Counted from the first letter of the stretch, positions 1-11,920 are shown. The stretch: DNA of 64,000 nucleotides from Ancistrus triradiatus (GCA_025084515.1 JAJAGP010000204.1:434001-498000); one strand, 5' to 3'. Notes: generated by a model from the letters alone, not told the origin. Numbers and translations: made by a program.

Positions 1-2010
1 TTCATCTTTGTTCTCTGCCCAAGCCTGATATAAATTTTCATTTTGGGCCAAAAACATAGTGCCATTTTTACTGTCTTGGGCTGAAAATGTCTCCTAAAAG
101 TTTGAGTCAGTGGTTACCAGGTATCAATCCTGATGTTAGCAGTCAGCACAGGGACTCTGTAGACTGTGTTTGGTACTACTAGATGGCAACTTGAAAGAGT
201 GAAATGTGTGACTCAAACACATTGCTCTGTCAGCTGTGCCTCTGCAGACAGGCTTTTATGATACTTATTCTGTAGCGACCCTATAATCAATTAGTACTGG
301 CTGAGAGAAAGGTTTATTGCACAGCAATCTGGCTTGGCATTAGTGCATTGTTTGTTATAGCAATGTTTTCCTCATTACAATGTCTAGTCCATTAGGGCTG
401 GAGGAAAACCCTGACCCATGAGAGGGCAAGCTACACTGAATGTTCTGGATAATAAAACCCAATTGAGCTCACGGAAGGAACATGAGAATGCAACTACTAT
501 CTACTTTGCTGCCTTGGCAATCTCTGCTGCCATTATTGCTAAAAAGCAATTTCCGACTACGTCTCTTATTCCGTGTGCTCTTGAGTTATCGTTTCCCCTT
601 CGGTATTTAATGTAAAGTTAAAACTTTGATCGTGACCCTTGTGTTAAATAGTTTTTTCCTGTGTTTGTGTGGCGCTAAAAAGTAGTTCTTTGTTTATGTC
701 TCAGTTCATTCATTTAGCACTCTGACCTTCTTCTAAAAAAACCTAATTAAAATATGGTAATGACAGAAAGATTAATGAGAAAATTCGTGTTTGACTAGGC
801 TTCCACGAGCCATCACAGAAACATGGCACACACAGACAGAGAACAAACGAAGAGAAACAAGAAGAGATGCCGACCCACTGATAGAATGGCAAATCATTTC
901 ACGCTGCAAATACAACAAGCGTTTTCATGCGTGCTCTCACATAGCTCCTCTCGCAGCCGTACAGACACACAGCGCATCTGGAAAGAAGGAAAACTCATTA
1001 GCACACAAAGGGAGGGGGAAAAAAACCACCCGCCGCAAAACAACAACAACAAGAAGAGCAACAGCCGAAAAAAGCAAAGCAAAGAAAATGAATTGGGACC
1101 AGAATTACTATCTGTCAGTGACTGTGCGAGCAATCAGCACCATCGAGGGGTTAGCGTCTGAACGTTCTTCTCATCTCGCAGCTCATTCTGAGAGGGAAAA
1201 CACAAAGGCCGCAAATCAGCTCACTGTGAACAGAGAGGATCGCCTGGTGACTTAAACAGTCGCCACAAGCACAGGACTTATGTGCACTCGAGTTTGCTTT
1301 GAGGAAATAGAGCAGCAAAGGAAAGGAGTTGGAATTGCTTCTGACGTGATCTTTGGTTGACCATGGTAGACATGGAGAAGAAATTAGTAGGTGCTACCTT
1401 AAATAGACTGGTAACTTTCATTATTAGTCCTCAGTGTAGGCAGAAATGTGTCACTGTCATCTTTGGATAGCATTTGCAATGTATTTTTGAATATACACTC
1501 CGATCATATCAGTCAGTAACGACAGCTTCACTTTTACATTGCTCGAGGATAAAGTATCGCGCCTGGCTCAGGTCGTACCTCTGCTCGTTTTTACCTGACG
1601 GTGCTCTTTTGAAGTTGAACAGAAGGTTGGTGTCTGGGAACTGCAACAGCATGTTGCACAGCAGCAGGGCTTTAATTAGAAAGGCCTACGTTTCTTCAGG
1701 TCAGCACATGCCCACCTTATCAAATGTTTTTAAACTGTTTTTGCTGTATGAATATACATTTTCATTACACGAACACTATTAAAGTTGCGAACGGGTAATT
1801 ATGTTGTTATTAGAAGGAGCAGAAATGTAGACCCCAGTTGTTTGTTACATGCAGCTGTAATTACAGTGTCACTTTCAAACCGAAGCCGTGCCAGAGACAC
1901 TCCTGCAAAAAAGCTGTCAAAGTCAAATCAACAAAACATATCTGAACTGGGCAACCAGGATAGGCATTAAAAAACCACGTGTTTTGCAGCTACGAGTAAC
2001 TACAAGCTAC
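1..2010. other. Unique intronic sequence, no gene recognised
   Basis: No transposon termini or exon were recognised. Between about 790 and 1255 the + strand is poor in T and rich in A, G and C (for example CAACAACAACAAGAAGAGC near 1040). This keeps two overlapping frames open for 154 and 112 codons. Neither product resembles a known protein and both look like by-products of composition. Near 2012-2036 a short sequence with CCAAAAGTATGTGGA resembles the terminal repeat of a common fish Tc1-like family. Confidence 0.5.
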
Positions 2011-2339
2011 TACATAACCAAAAGTATGTGGATAATTTGACTGGGCAATATCTAAAAATAATTATTACAATATCTGTTATAAATGTGTGGTAACCAGTAA
2101 CATTACTCTATTAGCCTGTTAGGTTTGTATAAACTCTGTTTGTATTATGGGGTTATAGGAAGGTGAAACTGCACATGATAAGGTAAGGCGGTGGTAAATT
2201 AAACCCTTTTTACTCTAAAGCATTTACCAGACTGTTGTTTTGGAGGTGGTCTACATAGCAGGCTAAGCAATCGATGAACTCGCCATATTTAAACACCATG
2301 CACGGGCATATTGGACAAAAATGGACAACTTTGGTTCTT

Positions 2340-2536
2340 ACATTTACATTTACAGCATTTAGCAGATGCCCTTATCCAGAGCGACTTACAATTGGTACAG
2401 TCTTACAATCCAAGCAATTGTGGGTTAAGGGTCTTGCTCAAGGACCCAACAGTGGCAGCTTGGCAGAGGTGGGATTTGAATCCTGGACCTTCTGGTCCAT
2501 AGTCCAGAACCTCACCCGCTAGGCTACCACAGTCCC
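2340..2536 (-). mobile_element. tRNA-headed SINE with LINE-type tail, copy 1
   Basis: A nearly full-length copy of the main SINE of the window, in reverse. On the minus strand it starts GGGACTGTGGTAGCCTAG. It has a pol III A-box-like TAGCCTAGCGGG (complement at about 2515-2526) and a B-box-like GGATTCAAATCCC (complement 2471-2483). Its tail holds GTAAGTCGCTCTGGATAAGG and ends in ATGTAAATG repeats at 2340. The tail equals the 3' end of the LINE at 15091-15955. SINEs have no protein and are copied by a partner LINE's reverse transcriptase. Confidence 0.85.
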
Positions 2537-3179
2537 AGGCTCTTGCATTTGAAAGGGGCAGCAGACCCATGTTTCTTTCGCTTAAGGAAGGATGTTAATC
2601 TATACAGTATTCCGGTACAGTATATCTGTTGGTGGTATGGTAAAGTGCAGAGTACAAAGTGTTTCACTTAACATACGCAGGCCTTTATCTCATCAGCCTT
2701 GCTTTAAAAGTTAAACGGGAAATGGCTTCATGTTAAATTAGATTAAACTTTAATTGTGGCGGCTTGAAACTTCAAAGACAGTTAACTTAGCTCACTAACT
2801 ATATGTACTGTAAGTCATTTCACAGATTCCCGAAGAGGTTAAAAAGCTGTTTGGCTATATTAAAAGTTAACATAGATGGGCAAAAAATTAATTTGCTGAC
2901 CTTAAATATATAATGTAGGTGAAAACCCTGGCTATCACCTTGTTAGAGCGCTGTACTGTCAGTTCGCTAAATTATTTGGCGTCGGTGCCAATAATGGGAG
3001 TGGAACATTGATATTTCTGGTCAGCTAATGTTACTTTTCCTGTCTATCTGTTAAATCTAATAATCAAGTTTCTTGAAAATAATATTTCTTACTTTAAGCC
3101 TGTTTCAAAAGCCATTTATCTTTAGTTCTATATCTGTTGTCTCAACTGTAGGCAGTTGAATTGGTTGTGCTGGAGATTT
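2537..3179. other. Unique intronic sequence
   Basis: AT-rich sequence with no recognisable gene, repeat terminus or RNA. Confidence 0.4.
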
Positions 3180-3670
3180 TAGTGGACTTTAGGGTGCCAC
3201 CTTTCCAGCAAATCAGTCATATTTCTACCCTATTACCAGGAAAAGTGACAGGCAACACAAACTGAATGTAAGTGCTGAAGCTCACATGCTGTCTAAATGG
3301 CTGCGTTCGGCTACAACATTCACTGCCACTTTCCGCTATATAGAAGCAACACCAGAAGAAAAACTATTTGTCAGAAACTTTAAAGGCTGAGTGTGAGGAT
3401 AAAAAGCAAACAAGCAGAGATCACCAGAATTGACACGCTGAAGTAGTATAACGCACACAGGCATTAGTCTGTAAGCAGCCACTTAGCGCTTTTGGTAATC
3501 TTGTGAACAGATTTAGGCTTGGTGGATGCCAGGAGAACGCTACAGCTATCTAGCTATAAAGTTGGGTAGAACAGGATTAACAGTCTGGAGCTGGATTTGA
3601 AGGTATCTTTCCTGAGCTAACTCCGTATTAATGCATTCTGACGTTTGGATATCACATGTCAAAAACCTTT
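3180..3670 (+). pseudogene. Decayed Tc1-like transposase fragment
   Basis: Three short stretches match, in order, a fish Tc1-like element that also occurs at 46715-47190 and 57365-57700. GTGCCACCTTTCCAGCAA (from about 3194) is the helix-turn-helix coding part. TTGGTGGATGCCAGGAGAAC (about 3519-3538) encodes the transposase core just after its first catalytic aspartate. CTCCGTATTAATGC (about 3620) lies at the transposase stop. Sequence between has been lost, so this is an internally deleted remnant without a usable reading frame. The possible left terminus at 2012 is too far upstream to assign to it safely. The family match is from memory. Confidence 0.55.
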
Positions 3671-4804
3671 ACCTTAACAAGCTTGAATATATGGTAGAAT
3701 TAAAGAGTAGAAACTAGAGAGGGAGGGAAAAAACTGAAGAAATTAATATAAGATGGAGGATTAATGAGGCAATACCTACCCGGGGAAGAAATGAGATGAT
3801 GCAAGTGTGTAGAATGAGATACGTTCAGGTCTCACTGGAAAACACAGAAAGACTAAAGGAGACCTCAGCATCCTCTAGACTGTTCTTTACTTTTCAGTTC
3901 AGGCCATTGTTGGCGTTATTAATCGTAATTATTGCACAGTTTACTTCTAGGCAACGTGATATGTTGTCAGTATAGATTTTTTTTAGTCCAATAGAGTTTC
4001 TCACAGTGAGAGTTATTTTCCCCAATGTGTCTGGTTATCACAGCAGTGCTAAGAAATGTTTCATTTGAGCTCAGAAACCGTTTGTGTAGGTGTGTCTGAG
4101 AGAGAGAGGCTGTGTGTGTGTGCATATTTTCCGTGTGTGTGTATTCCCCTGTGTCTGTGCGTGCAGTTGCTAATCCAAGGTGGAGATCAAAGTAAGACTC
4201 TGTAAATGTAAAAATGAAGGAAGCTCGGTTTTCACACATAGAAATGTGAAGTACCAGCGTATGTGCGCGCCACAAGAAACATCCAGTTTATTTATTTTTA
4301 TAATAATTACATTATATAATTGGAAATCCATGTCTTTTGAATGGGCATGCCAGTGTCAGAACCCAACCTTGGAGTAATGGAAGAAGGTCATCTGGTCCAG
4401 TCAGTCCTGGACATGTAGTTATACAGAAGGCTTTGAGAGCATAGTTTACTATCCAAAATCATAACCCTTGGTGTCTATATAGGACATACAGGCGGGGATG
4501 GTTTCAGCATTTAACTTCTAACAAAATTTTACCCAATAATAAACTTCAAAAATCATATATTGGGGTGGCTGTTTTGCGAAAGTTAAGTTTGATGCACTCA
4601 AAACATACGCTCTATTAACAAGCACAGATTGTAAGGGTTGTGGCAATTCAAAGCTCAACATATAATAATTGATGTGCAGAAAAATCAATTCAAAAGAAAA
4701 AAAACTTATTTGGATTAGATAAGTGCCTTATTAAAGGTTAATTAACACAAGTAATGTGTAAATCTTTTATATACTTCTTTACAGAACATCCGATATTAGA
4801 GGAG
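3671..4804. other. Unique intronic sequence with a GT-rich patch
   Basis: No gene was recognised. A purine/GT-rich patch at about 4085-4170 contains GAGAGAGAG and several GTGTGTGT runs. The rest is ordinary AT-rich intron. Confidence 0.4.
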
Positions 4805-5521
4805 TGTGACGCGGGCGTGGCAGGAACGGGAGAGAGACGAGCATAGGTTCTACTTAATATACAAAAAGTTTTATTAAAGAAGTAACCCAAACCAAGAAAA
4901 AAACACAGCAAAGCAAGATCCAAACCCGAAAACCGGTAACTAATGAAAATAATACACAAATGGATGAAGCCACAAAACGGGTACAATCAGCAGAGCCCCA
5001 AAACGGGTACAAAACCAAAACAGGGGGAGACACAAAATGGGTGTGATCGGCAGAGCTGCAAAACTGGTGCAAACCGGGTACATGTACAACAGACGGAACG
5101 CGGAACAGGCAGGCAGAAAACACGGACAGGACGCGAAACAGGCAGGAAGTTAACCGCGGACAGAACGCAAAGTAAGCAGGGACTAAAGAGCGGAACACAA
5201 AACAGGCAGGATAATCCAAAGCGGACTGGATCGCGAATCAGGCAGGTAATCCCAAGGAGGACGGAACCACAAACGAGAGTAGATCCACTGGTGGACGGAA
5301 TAGCAGCTTGGACACTGTGGAACACTCGGACGTGACCGAGACAATAATCCGCCCAATTGTCTCTCAAAGCCGGCCTTATAACGGGAGTTCCACAGCTGTA
5401 GACAACTTGTATTCCAGAAGCGGTGGAGCTTTCGGATAGGTCTGCCTAAGACACGTGGTTTAGTTCGCCCTCAGCGGGGTTGAGAGGCAGGGAAACCAGG
5501 GTGAGACCATGGGGCGTGACA
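4805..5521 (-). mobile_element. Probable solo LTR of an LTR retrotransposon
   Basis: The block starts TGTGACGC and ends GCGTGACA, so it is bounded by TG...CA with an imperfect 8-bp inverted repeat. The flanking pentamers AGGAG (4800-4804) and GGGAG (5522-5526) differ at one base, as an aged target duplication would. On the minus strand a TATA-like GTTATAAGG (around 5375-5382) is followed about 500 bp later by AATAAA (complement 4870-4875), the order of a U3-R-U5 promoter and poly(A) signal. No gag or pol lies next to it, so it is read as a solo LTR left by recombination. The inside is built of repeated AAACNGG-like units that create long meaningless frames on both strands. A Ty3/Gypsy origin is only a guess. 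Confidence 0.65.
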
Positions 5522-7443
5522 GGGAGGGCAAAGTCTCCACAATCTGCCTCAACAGCGAGCTTTAATACTTGTGTTGAAAAGGCTGACACTGGAAAAAGAT
5601 CTGATACCCAACAAAACAACCTAAAAAGAGAATTTAAATGACTCTGTAAACAGTAAGCCAGATAATGTTTAGGTCCTGGCTCTCCCCTGGCACCCTGGGA
5701 TAAAGGGGGTAAAACAGGATGTTTTGCATAGCTTTCCTATACGGCTTCAAAACTGCAGTTAATGCATTTCATTCATCTAAAAACAATGGTGGTAAGAGCC
5801 AGCAGTTAATGAGGACATGAGTTCTGGGCTGGTCTGGCAACATGAAGGTCGGGTGGTGTGGTTATGGGATCCTGCCGCTGTAGAGATAGAGTGAGATAGA
5901 GTCTGAATTGGGGATTTGTTCTCGAGTGAAGAAGATCACAAGCAGGCAGTTTTATCATAACCGTTCAGATTTGCCATCATTTACTCGTCATGTTCTGATA
6001 TTTTAACACCTACATTCAGGACTGTTCTAGGGCAAATCCCCAATGGTTTCCCCCTACATTACTTATGCACTCTGTACAGGCTATGAAATAATAGTGTTCA
6101 GACCCTGCAGTGCCAGCACTACAATCCCAAGAGAATGGCATTTGAGATTCAACTCCAGAAAAATGTAACTGCTAGAGCATGGACAAATGTAGCAGCATAA
6201 ACACCCCCAATTAACTCATTTACTACTCTAACAGGTATAATTCGTTTAAACAATATACAGAATAAAATCTTGCACTGTACGTGGTATCAACACCCCCGTA
6301 CTGAACAATAATGGAATATTGATATGCATATCATTACACCCCCGATAGAATGGCGTGCTAAAAAAACTGTAGTGACTCAAGCGATTAGATCTATTATTGG
6401 TGTGACAATGGCAGAGGATTGATGTGCTACAATAGGCGTGCGTAAGCAGAAAAGCAGAGGACGTGTGTGAAATGTGAATGGCGAGCATCTCCTGGATTAT
6501 AACAACCCTCATTAACATTTTCACACATGGCTAGCCAACAAATGAGCATGAGCCCAACCTCATGCGGCAGATTTATGACCCTCATATACTGCGCCTCTGT
6601 GCAGTGCACCTTCCGATGAGAAAAGCGCCGGCTCTGGGTACCGGGAAGGAGGGTAATGCTGTTCTGCTGAGCAGCCTTAATGTTGCCGGTTCAAATCCCA
6701 TGCCAGGGCCCGCTCTTGTCTGCTTATCACTAATTAATTACTGATTATGGTTTGACACGAAGGGATTGTTTGGGAAACAATAGTGTGGTGGCAAAAAAAG
6801 AACGGGGATTATTTAGTCGATTAAGTATTCGCTTTATAAGCGTTTATCACTCACTTTCAGCCAATGTGAGTCTAACAAAGCTCTCCCAGGAGTAGCTCTG
6901 TCTGTAGTGTCCTCATGTCGCCGTCACCTCAGGATCCATTGGAGGTGACTTTCCTATAGACCACTTAATTACGGCAACACGACGCATTGTGGAGAGCACA
7001 TTGAACATCAGTGTCACCTGAAATTAGTACTGATGTGAGAAGACCAAAGCTAAAGCAGGATGAAGAGCAAAGGACCAGATGTCTGTTTAGGAGAACTTAC
7101 ACATGATCTAGCATTCTTCTTGTTTTCCTTCAGGCTGGCCTTCTGCAAATCAGTCGTTTGTTGTAACTTTTTTGGTTTCTGAAAAGTTTTACAATATTCA
7201 TTCAAGACCATAGTCTTTAGAGGATGTACATATCTATTTTCTCCACATTTGTTACCTGCTTTAGTGTTTTTACAGGCGTTAGTGTATCCAGGACAAGACA
7301 CTGGTCCATTGCAGGGCTAGGTAGGAGTCCCTATTGCAGCAATGGGAGTTGTTCTCCCCTACTCCCTCCCCAGACACAGCCAACCATGTGAAGCATGACT
7401 TGGTAGCAAGGAAACACAAGGTTGGCTGGAAGAAGTATTATAT
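5522..7443. other. Unique intronic sequence
   Basis: No exon or clear transposon end. At 6688-6700 GGTTCAAATCCCA matches a pol III B box, but no A box or tRNA fold accompanies it, so it may be a SINE scrap. At about 7288-7315 CACTGGTCCATTGCAGGGC resembles the tail region of the second SINE family. Confidence 0.4.
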
Positions 7444-7445
7444 TA

Positions 7446-7627
7446 CACTCCTCAACATTGAAATTGCAACACCAATAAGGAAAAGTGATGGAATTGTGGA
7501 AGTCACAGGTTCGATAGACATCTGGATTTTATGCCCCTCCCGCATTCCACAGATTGGAGCTAGGTGCTTGAAAACTTCCTTGATTTACATAAACCCTTCC
7601 TTTTTGGTGTTGCAATGTTGAGGAGTG
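7446..7627. mobile_element. 182-bp Tc1/mariner-type MITE
   Basis: The ends are inverted copies: CACTCCTCAACATTG then, after a 6-bp insertion on the left side only, CAACACCAA; the right end reads TTGGTGTTGCAATG and then TTGAGGAGTG. TA dinucleotides flank both sides (7444-7445 and 7628-7629), the target duplication of the Tc1/mariner superfamily. The interior has no coding capacity, so it needs a transposase from elsewhere. Confidence 0.75.
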
Positions 7628-7629
7628 TA

Positions 7630-8112
7630 ATTAGAGTGAAAAAAGTGTGGATTCCACCTTAAATTCTGATGGTGGTTTCAAAAGGTGCAATGCATCCAGT
7701 GTATCATTTCTGGTTTGCCTCTTTGAAGGAAACTGTAGTAAGAGGTCATATAAGCATGGGGCAGTTAGCACTCTCCTCCAAAGCTGTTCAGCTTCCCTAG
7801 AACAGTACAGTAGCATGAGCAGCAGGATTTAAATATACAATATGTTGGCAGATTGGTCACGGTCATGTGGTAGAGAAGATTCACATAAAAAATCAAGTTT
7901 TGAACAATTTTAGTGTATGTCCTACATACCCTAAACACAATGTCTCAAATTGTGTATTGCCCTTTTCCATCTCCATTTCCAGTGCGTAATCTGGAATTGG
8001 TCCACACGTTCACACTAAAAATGCTTTGGGTCTCTGCAAAATCATATTAGTTCCAGCACCAACGTGCTGCTAGTCTGGAATGGAGGAACTTCATTGGAAC
8101 GTCCTGCCAATA
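7630..8112. other. Unique intronic sequence
   Basis: No feature recognised between the small MITE and the large nested transposon. Confidence 0.4.
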
Positions 8113-9201
8113 TACAGTGGGGAAAAAAAAGTATTTAGTCAGTCACTGATTGTGCAAGTTCTCCTACTTAGAAAGATGAGAGAGGTCTGTAATTTTCATC
8201 ATAGGTACACTTCAACTATGAGAGACAAAATGAGAAAAAAAATCCATGAAATCACATTGTAGGATTTTTAAAGAATTTAATTGTAAATCATGGTGGAAAA
8301 TAAGTATTTGGTCAATAACAAAAGTTCAACTCAATTCTCAATAAAACATAACCTTTGTTGTCAATGACAGAGGTCAAACACCTTTACCTGGTTTGCACAC
8401 ACTGTAGCTGGTATTTTGGCTCATTCCTCCATGCAGATCTCCTCTAGAGCAGTGATGTTTTGGGGCTACACAGACTTTCAACTCCCTCCAGAAATTTTCT
8501 ATGGGGTTGAGGTCTGGAGACTGGCTAGGCCACTCCAGGACCTTGAAATTTATGGAGCCACTCCTTCATTGCCGGAGCAGTGTGTTTGGGATCATTGTCA
8601 TGCTGGAAGACCCAGCCACGTTCCATCTTCAATGGTCTCACTGATGGAAGGAGGTTTTGGCTTAAAATCTCACGATACATGGCCCGTTCATTCTTCCCTT
8701 AACACGGATCAGTTGTCCTGTCCCCTCTGCAGAAAAAACAGCCCCAAAGCATGAGGTTTCCACCCCCATGGCTTCACAGTAGGTATGGTGTTCTTAGTAT
8801 GCAACTCAGCATTCTTCTTCCTCCAAACACGACAAGTTGAGTTTTTACCAAAAAGTTCTATTTTGGTGCATTTTCATCTGACCACATAATATTCTCCCAA
8901 TCCTCTTCTGGATCATCCATATGCTCTCTGGCAAACTTCAGACGGCCCTGGACATGTACTGGCTTAAGCAGGGGGGCACGCCTGGCACTGCAGGATCTGA
9001 GTCCCTCTCGGCGTAGTGTGTTACTGATGGTAGCCTTTTGTTTACTTTGGTCCCCAGCTCTCTGCAGGTCCATTCATCAAGTCCCTCCGTGTAGTTCTGG
9101 GATTTTTGCTCACTGCACTGTTTCTCATGATCATTTTAACCCCACGTGTTGAGATCTTGCGTGGAGCCCCAGATGAAGGGAGATTATCAATGGTTTTTGT
9201 A

Positions 9202-10783
9202 CTGTCGTATGAAAAAGTTTTGGGCACCCCTGATAATTTTCATGATTTTTCTTTATAAATCATTGGTTGTCCAGCTCAGCAATTTCAGGTAAATATATCA
9301 TATAGCAGATGAACACCGTGATATTTAAGAAGTGAAATTAAGTTTATAGGTTTTACAGAAAGTGTGCAGTAATTATTCAAACAAAATTAGGCAGGTGCAT
9401 AAATTTGGGAACCCTTGCATTTGAATACCTTTAGCATTAATTATTGGAACACAAAATTTGTTTTGTAAACTCATTGACCCTTGATCTACATACACAAGTG
9501 AATCCAAATATGAGAAAGTGTTAAGGTGGCCAAATGGAAGTTTTTCTCCTCTTTGCATCTTCTCTGAAGAGTGGCAACATGGGAGCCTCAAAACAACTCT
9601 CAAATGGCCTGAAAACAAAGGTTGTTCAACATCATGGTTCAGGGAAGGGAAAAGCTCTCTCAGAGATTTCAGCTGTGTCAGTTTCCACTGTGAGGAACAT
9701 AGTGAGGCAATGGAAGACCACAGGGCACAGTTCTAGTTAAGGAACTCCCGAAGTGGCAGACCAAGAAAAATCTCAGATAGGCAGAGGCGAAGGATGGTGA
9801 GAACAGTCATAGTCAAGCCACAGACCACCTCCAAAGACCTACAACCTCATCTTGCTGCAGATGGTGTCACTGTTCATCTTTCAACTATACAGCACACTTT
9901 GCACAAGGAGAGGCTGTAGGGAGAGTAATGCAGAAGAAGCCTTTTCTGCAGACACGCCACAAACCAGAGTCCACTTGAGGTGTTCTACAGCACATTTGGA
10001 CAATCCAGCGTCATTTGGAATAAAAAGCGCCGTGTACTGATGAAACTAAAATTGAAGTTATTTGGACATAACAAGGAGCGGTAAAAGAACACAGCATCCC
10101 AAGACAACACTTGCTACCCACAGTAAAATTTGGTGGCGGTTCCATCAGCTGTGGGACTGTGTGGCCAGTGCAGGTACTAGGAATCTTGTTAAAGTTGAGG
10201 GTCGCATGGATTCCAGTTAATATCTCCAGATTCTTGAGAACAATGTTCAAGATCAGTGACAAAGTTTGCACCGAGGCCAACCGACCCCAAACCCTGCTCA
10301 AAATCTACTAAGGCATTCATGCAGAGGACCAGTACAACGTTCTGGAAATGGCCATCTCAGTCCCCAGACATGAAAATATTACTGAAAATGTGGGCTGTCC
10401 ATGCTCGGAAACCATCAAACCTGACTAAAACTGCAGATGTTTCTAAAGAAGAATGGGTCCAAAGCACCTTCAACCAAAATCCAGACTGGAAGCTGTAGGA
10501 AGCGTTTAGCGGCTGTTATTTCTACAAAAGGAGGATCTACTAAATATTGATGTCATTTTTCTGTTGGGGTGCCCAAATTTATGCACCTGCCTAATTTTTG
10601 TTTGAATAGTTATTTACTGCCACACTTTCTGTAAATCCTATAACTTCATTTCACTTCTCAAATATCACTGTGTTCATCTGCTATATGATATATTTACCTC
10701 AAGTTGCTGATCTGAACAACCAATGATTTATAAACTAAAATCATGAAAATTATCAGGGGTGCCCAAACTTTTTCATACCACTG
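9202..10783 (+). mobile_element. Tc1-like element B, nested in A
   Basis: A second, different Tc1-like element of 1582 bp with about 210-bp inverted ends (9202-9414 and 10567-10783). The ends contain GGGCACCCCTGATAATTTTC and TAGGCAGGTGCATAAATT. It sits inside element A's transposase gene at a duplicated TA (9200-9201 and 10784-10785), so it arrived after A. The left tip (CTGTCGTATG) has diverged from the right tip (CAGTGGTATG when reversed). Confidence 0.9.
9579..10548 (+). pseudogene. Transposase of element B, degenerate
   Basis: The gene starts at about 9579 with MGASKQLSNGLKTKVVQHHG, then a helix-turn-helix around SEISAVSVSTVRNIVRQW. A stop soon follows TGHSSS at about 9738. Later fragments remain in different frames, including FWKWPSQSPDM (about 10340-10375) at the position of the PSQSPDLNPIE motif. 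Here the text reads PDMKILLKMW, so the catalytic glutamate region is altered. A normal member is about 340 residues. Multiple frame changes make this copy dead. Confidence 0.75.
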
Positions 10784-11289
10784 TATGTCTTACACAGTTG
10801 ATTTATTCACACCAACCTGCTTGCCTATTGTAGATTTTCTCTTCCCAGCCTGGTGCATGTCTATAATTTTCTTCCTGGTGTCCTTCGACTGCTCTTTGGT
10901 CTTGGCCATGGTTGAGTTTGGAGTCTGACTGTTTGAGGCTGTGGACAGGTTTCTATTATACAGATAACGAGGTCAAACAGGTGCCATTAATACAGGTAAT
11001 GAGTGGAGGACAGAAGAGCTTCTTAAAGAATAAGTTACAGGTCTGTGAGAGCCAGAAATCTTGCTTGTTTGTGGGTGACCAGATACTTATTTTCCACCAT
11101 GATTTACAATTAAATTCTTAAAAAATTGTACAATGTGATTTCCTGGATTTTTTTTTCTCATTTTGTCTCATAGTTGAAGTGTACTGTACCTATAATGAAA
11201 AATACAGACCTCTCTCATCTTTCTAAGTAGGAAAACTTGCACAATCAGTGGCTGACTAAATACTTTTTTGCTCCACTGTACTCTATATA

Positions 11290-11920
11290 GATGTCAAAGG
11301 ATTTGATTTTGGATAGAGGTTTTCAAAGCCAAAGCCTGTAAAACTTAACGTTCATGCTCTATAGTCATGTTTACCCTTCACTGGGAAACTCCATATGATG
11401 GCCAGAGCCAGACTTTCCCAGCAGAACATTATCCAGAGCATTACAGTCCCGTCAGTGGCTGGTTTTCACCCCACAGTCCCACATCCCTGAGTAAATGGTG
11501 CACATGTACCCAACTGTCCAGGTGATGGAAAGAGGACTGATTGGACCAGATGACCTTCTCCCATTACTCCAAAGTTGAAGGTCAAATTCTGACACTCGTG
11601 GCTAGTGTAGAGTCTTGACAGTGGACAGGGGTTAGCCCGGTGAGCACTATGACCAGTTTGTGATTATGCCCCATACTCTGCAGGAAGCACACGGTAGCTC
11701 TTCGGTCTATTGCTCTTGCGGATCGATGAGCCTTGGGTGCCAACATCCTGTCGTCGGATGATTGTTTGTCCCTCCTCAGACACCATTCACCACTCCTCAC
11801 TGGGATCACCCCACAAGCCTTGTTGTTTAGGAGATGCTCCGACTCAGGTGCCTGACCATAACAATTTGCTCCTTTTTAAAGAGGCTGTTCCCTTACCGTC
11901 CCAGATCTTACCATGACAAA
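11290..11920 (-). pseudogene. Tc1-like transposase relic, Tc3-type family
   Basis: On the minus strand the order is helix-turn-helix region, then LTPVHCQ (about 11620), then TVMLWIMFCWESLA (about 11400-11440). This is the order expected in a Tc1/Tc3-like transposase with an LTPVH linker and a GSVMLW-type catalytic strand. The longest open piece (11582-11809) carries DRMLAPKAHRSARAIDRRAT, resembling the second DNA-binding helix region. The C-terminal part is absent and element A lies just beside it. The fragment at 17805-17960 appears to be the same family. Confidence 0.6.

Larger units (their letters stand above)
8345..10909 (-). pseudogene. Transposase of element A, broken by insertion and stops
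   Basis: A minus-strand Tc1-family transposase gene, normally about 340 codons, in two pieces. The start codon is at 10907-10909 and begins MAKTKEQSKDTRKKIIDMHQ, the entry to the paired-like helix-turn-helix. An in-frame stop occurs shortly after STV, near 10790. Element B then separates this from the rest (9201 down to about 8345). The larger piece keeps LLKPVHVQGRLKFAREHMDD and the first catalytic aspartate in MWSDEN. Further down, in another frame, LEWPSQSPDLNPIE carries the final glutamate of the DDE triad. With the nested insertion, a stop and frameshifts it cannot encode an active enzyme. Transposases of this kind cut at the inverted repeats and insert at TA. Confidence 0.85.
8115..11278 (-). 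mobile_element. Tc1-like element A, interrupted by element B
   Basis: A Tc1-like transposon with about 200-bp terminal inverted repeats (8115-8314 and 11077-11278). It starts CAGTGGGG and is flanked by TA at 8113-8114 and 11279-11280. It is split by element B at 9202-10783; without B it is about 1.58 kb, a normal Tc1 length. The same family recurs as D (43693-44921) and E (50338-51371). The termini contain GTATTTAGTCAG and TGCAAGTTCTCC, a widespread fish Tc1 type. Confidence 0.9.

Noticed and set aside
791..1255. 154-codon open frame as a gene
   Set aside because: No domain, low-complexity Arg/Lys/Thr content, no splice context; explained by T-poor composition.
4854..5367. Overlapping long open frames on both strands
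   Set aside because: They arise from repeated AAACNGG-type units inside the probable LTR and encode only repetitive, domain-free products.
6688..6700. tRNA gene, because of the B-box-like GGTTCAAATCCCA
   Set aside because: The T-arm does not pair properly and no A box or acceptor stem is found.
8416..8754. Plus-strand 112-codon frame
   Set aside because: Antisense of the element A transposase.
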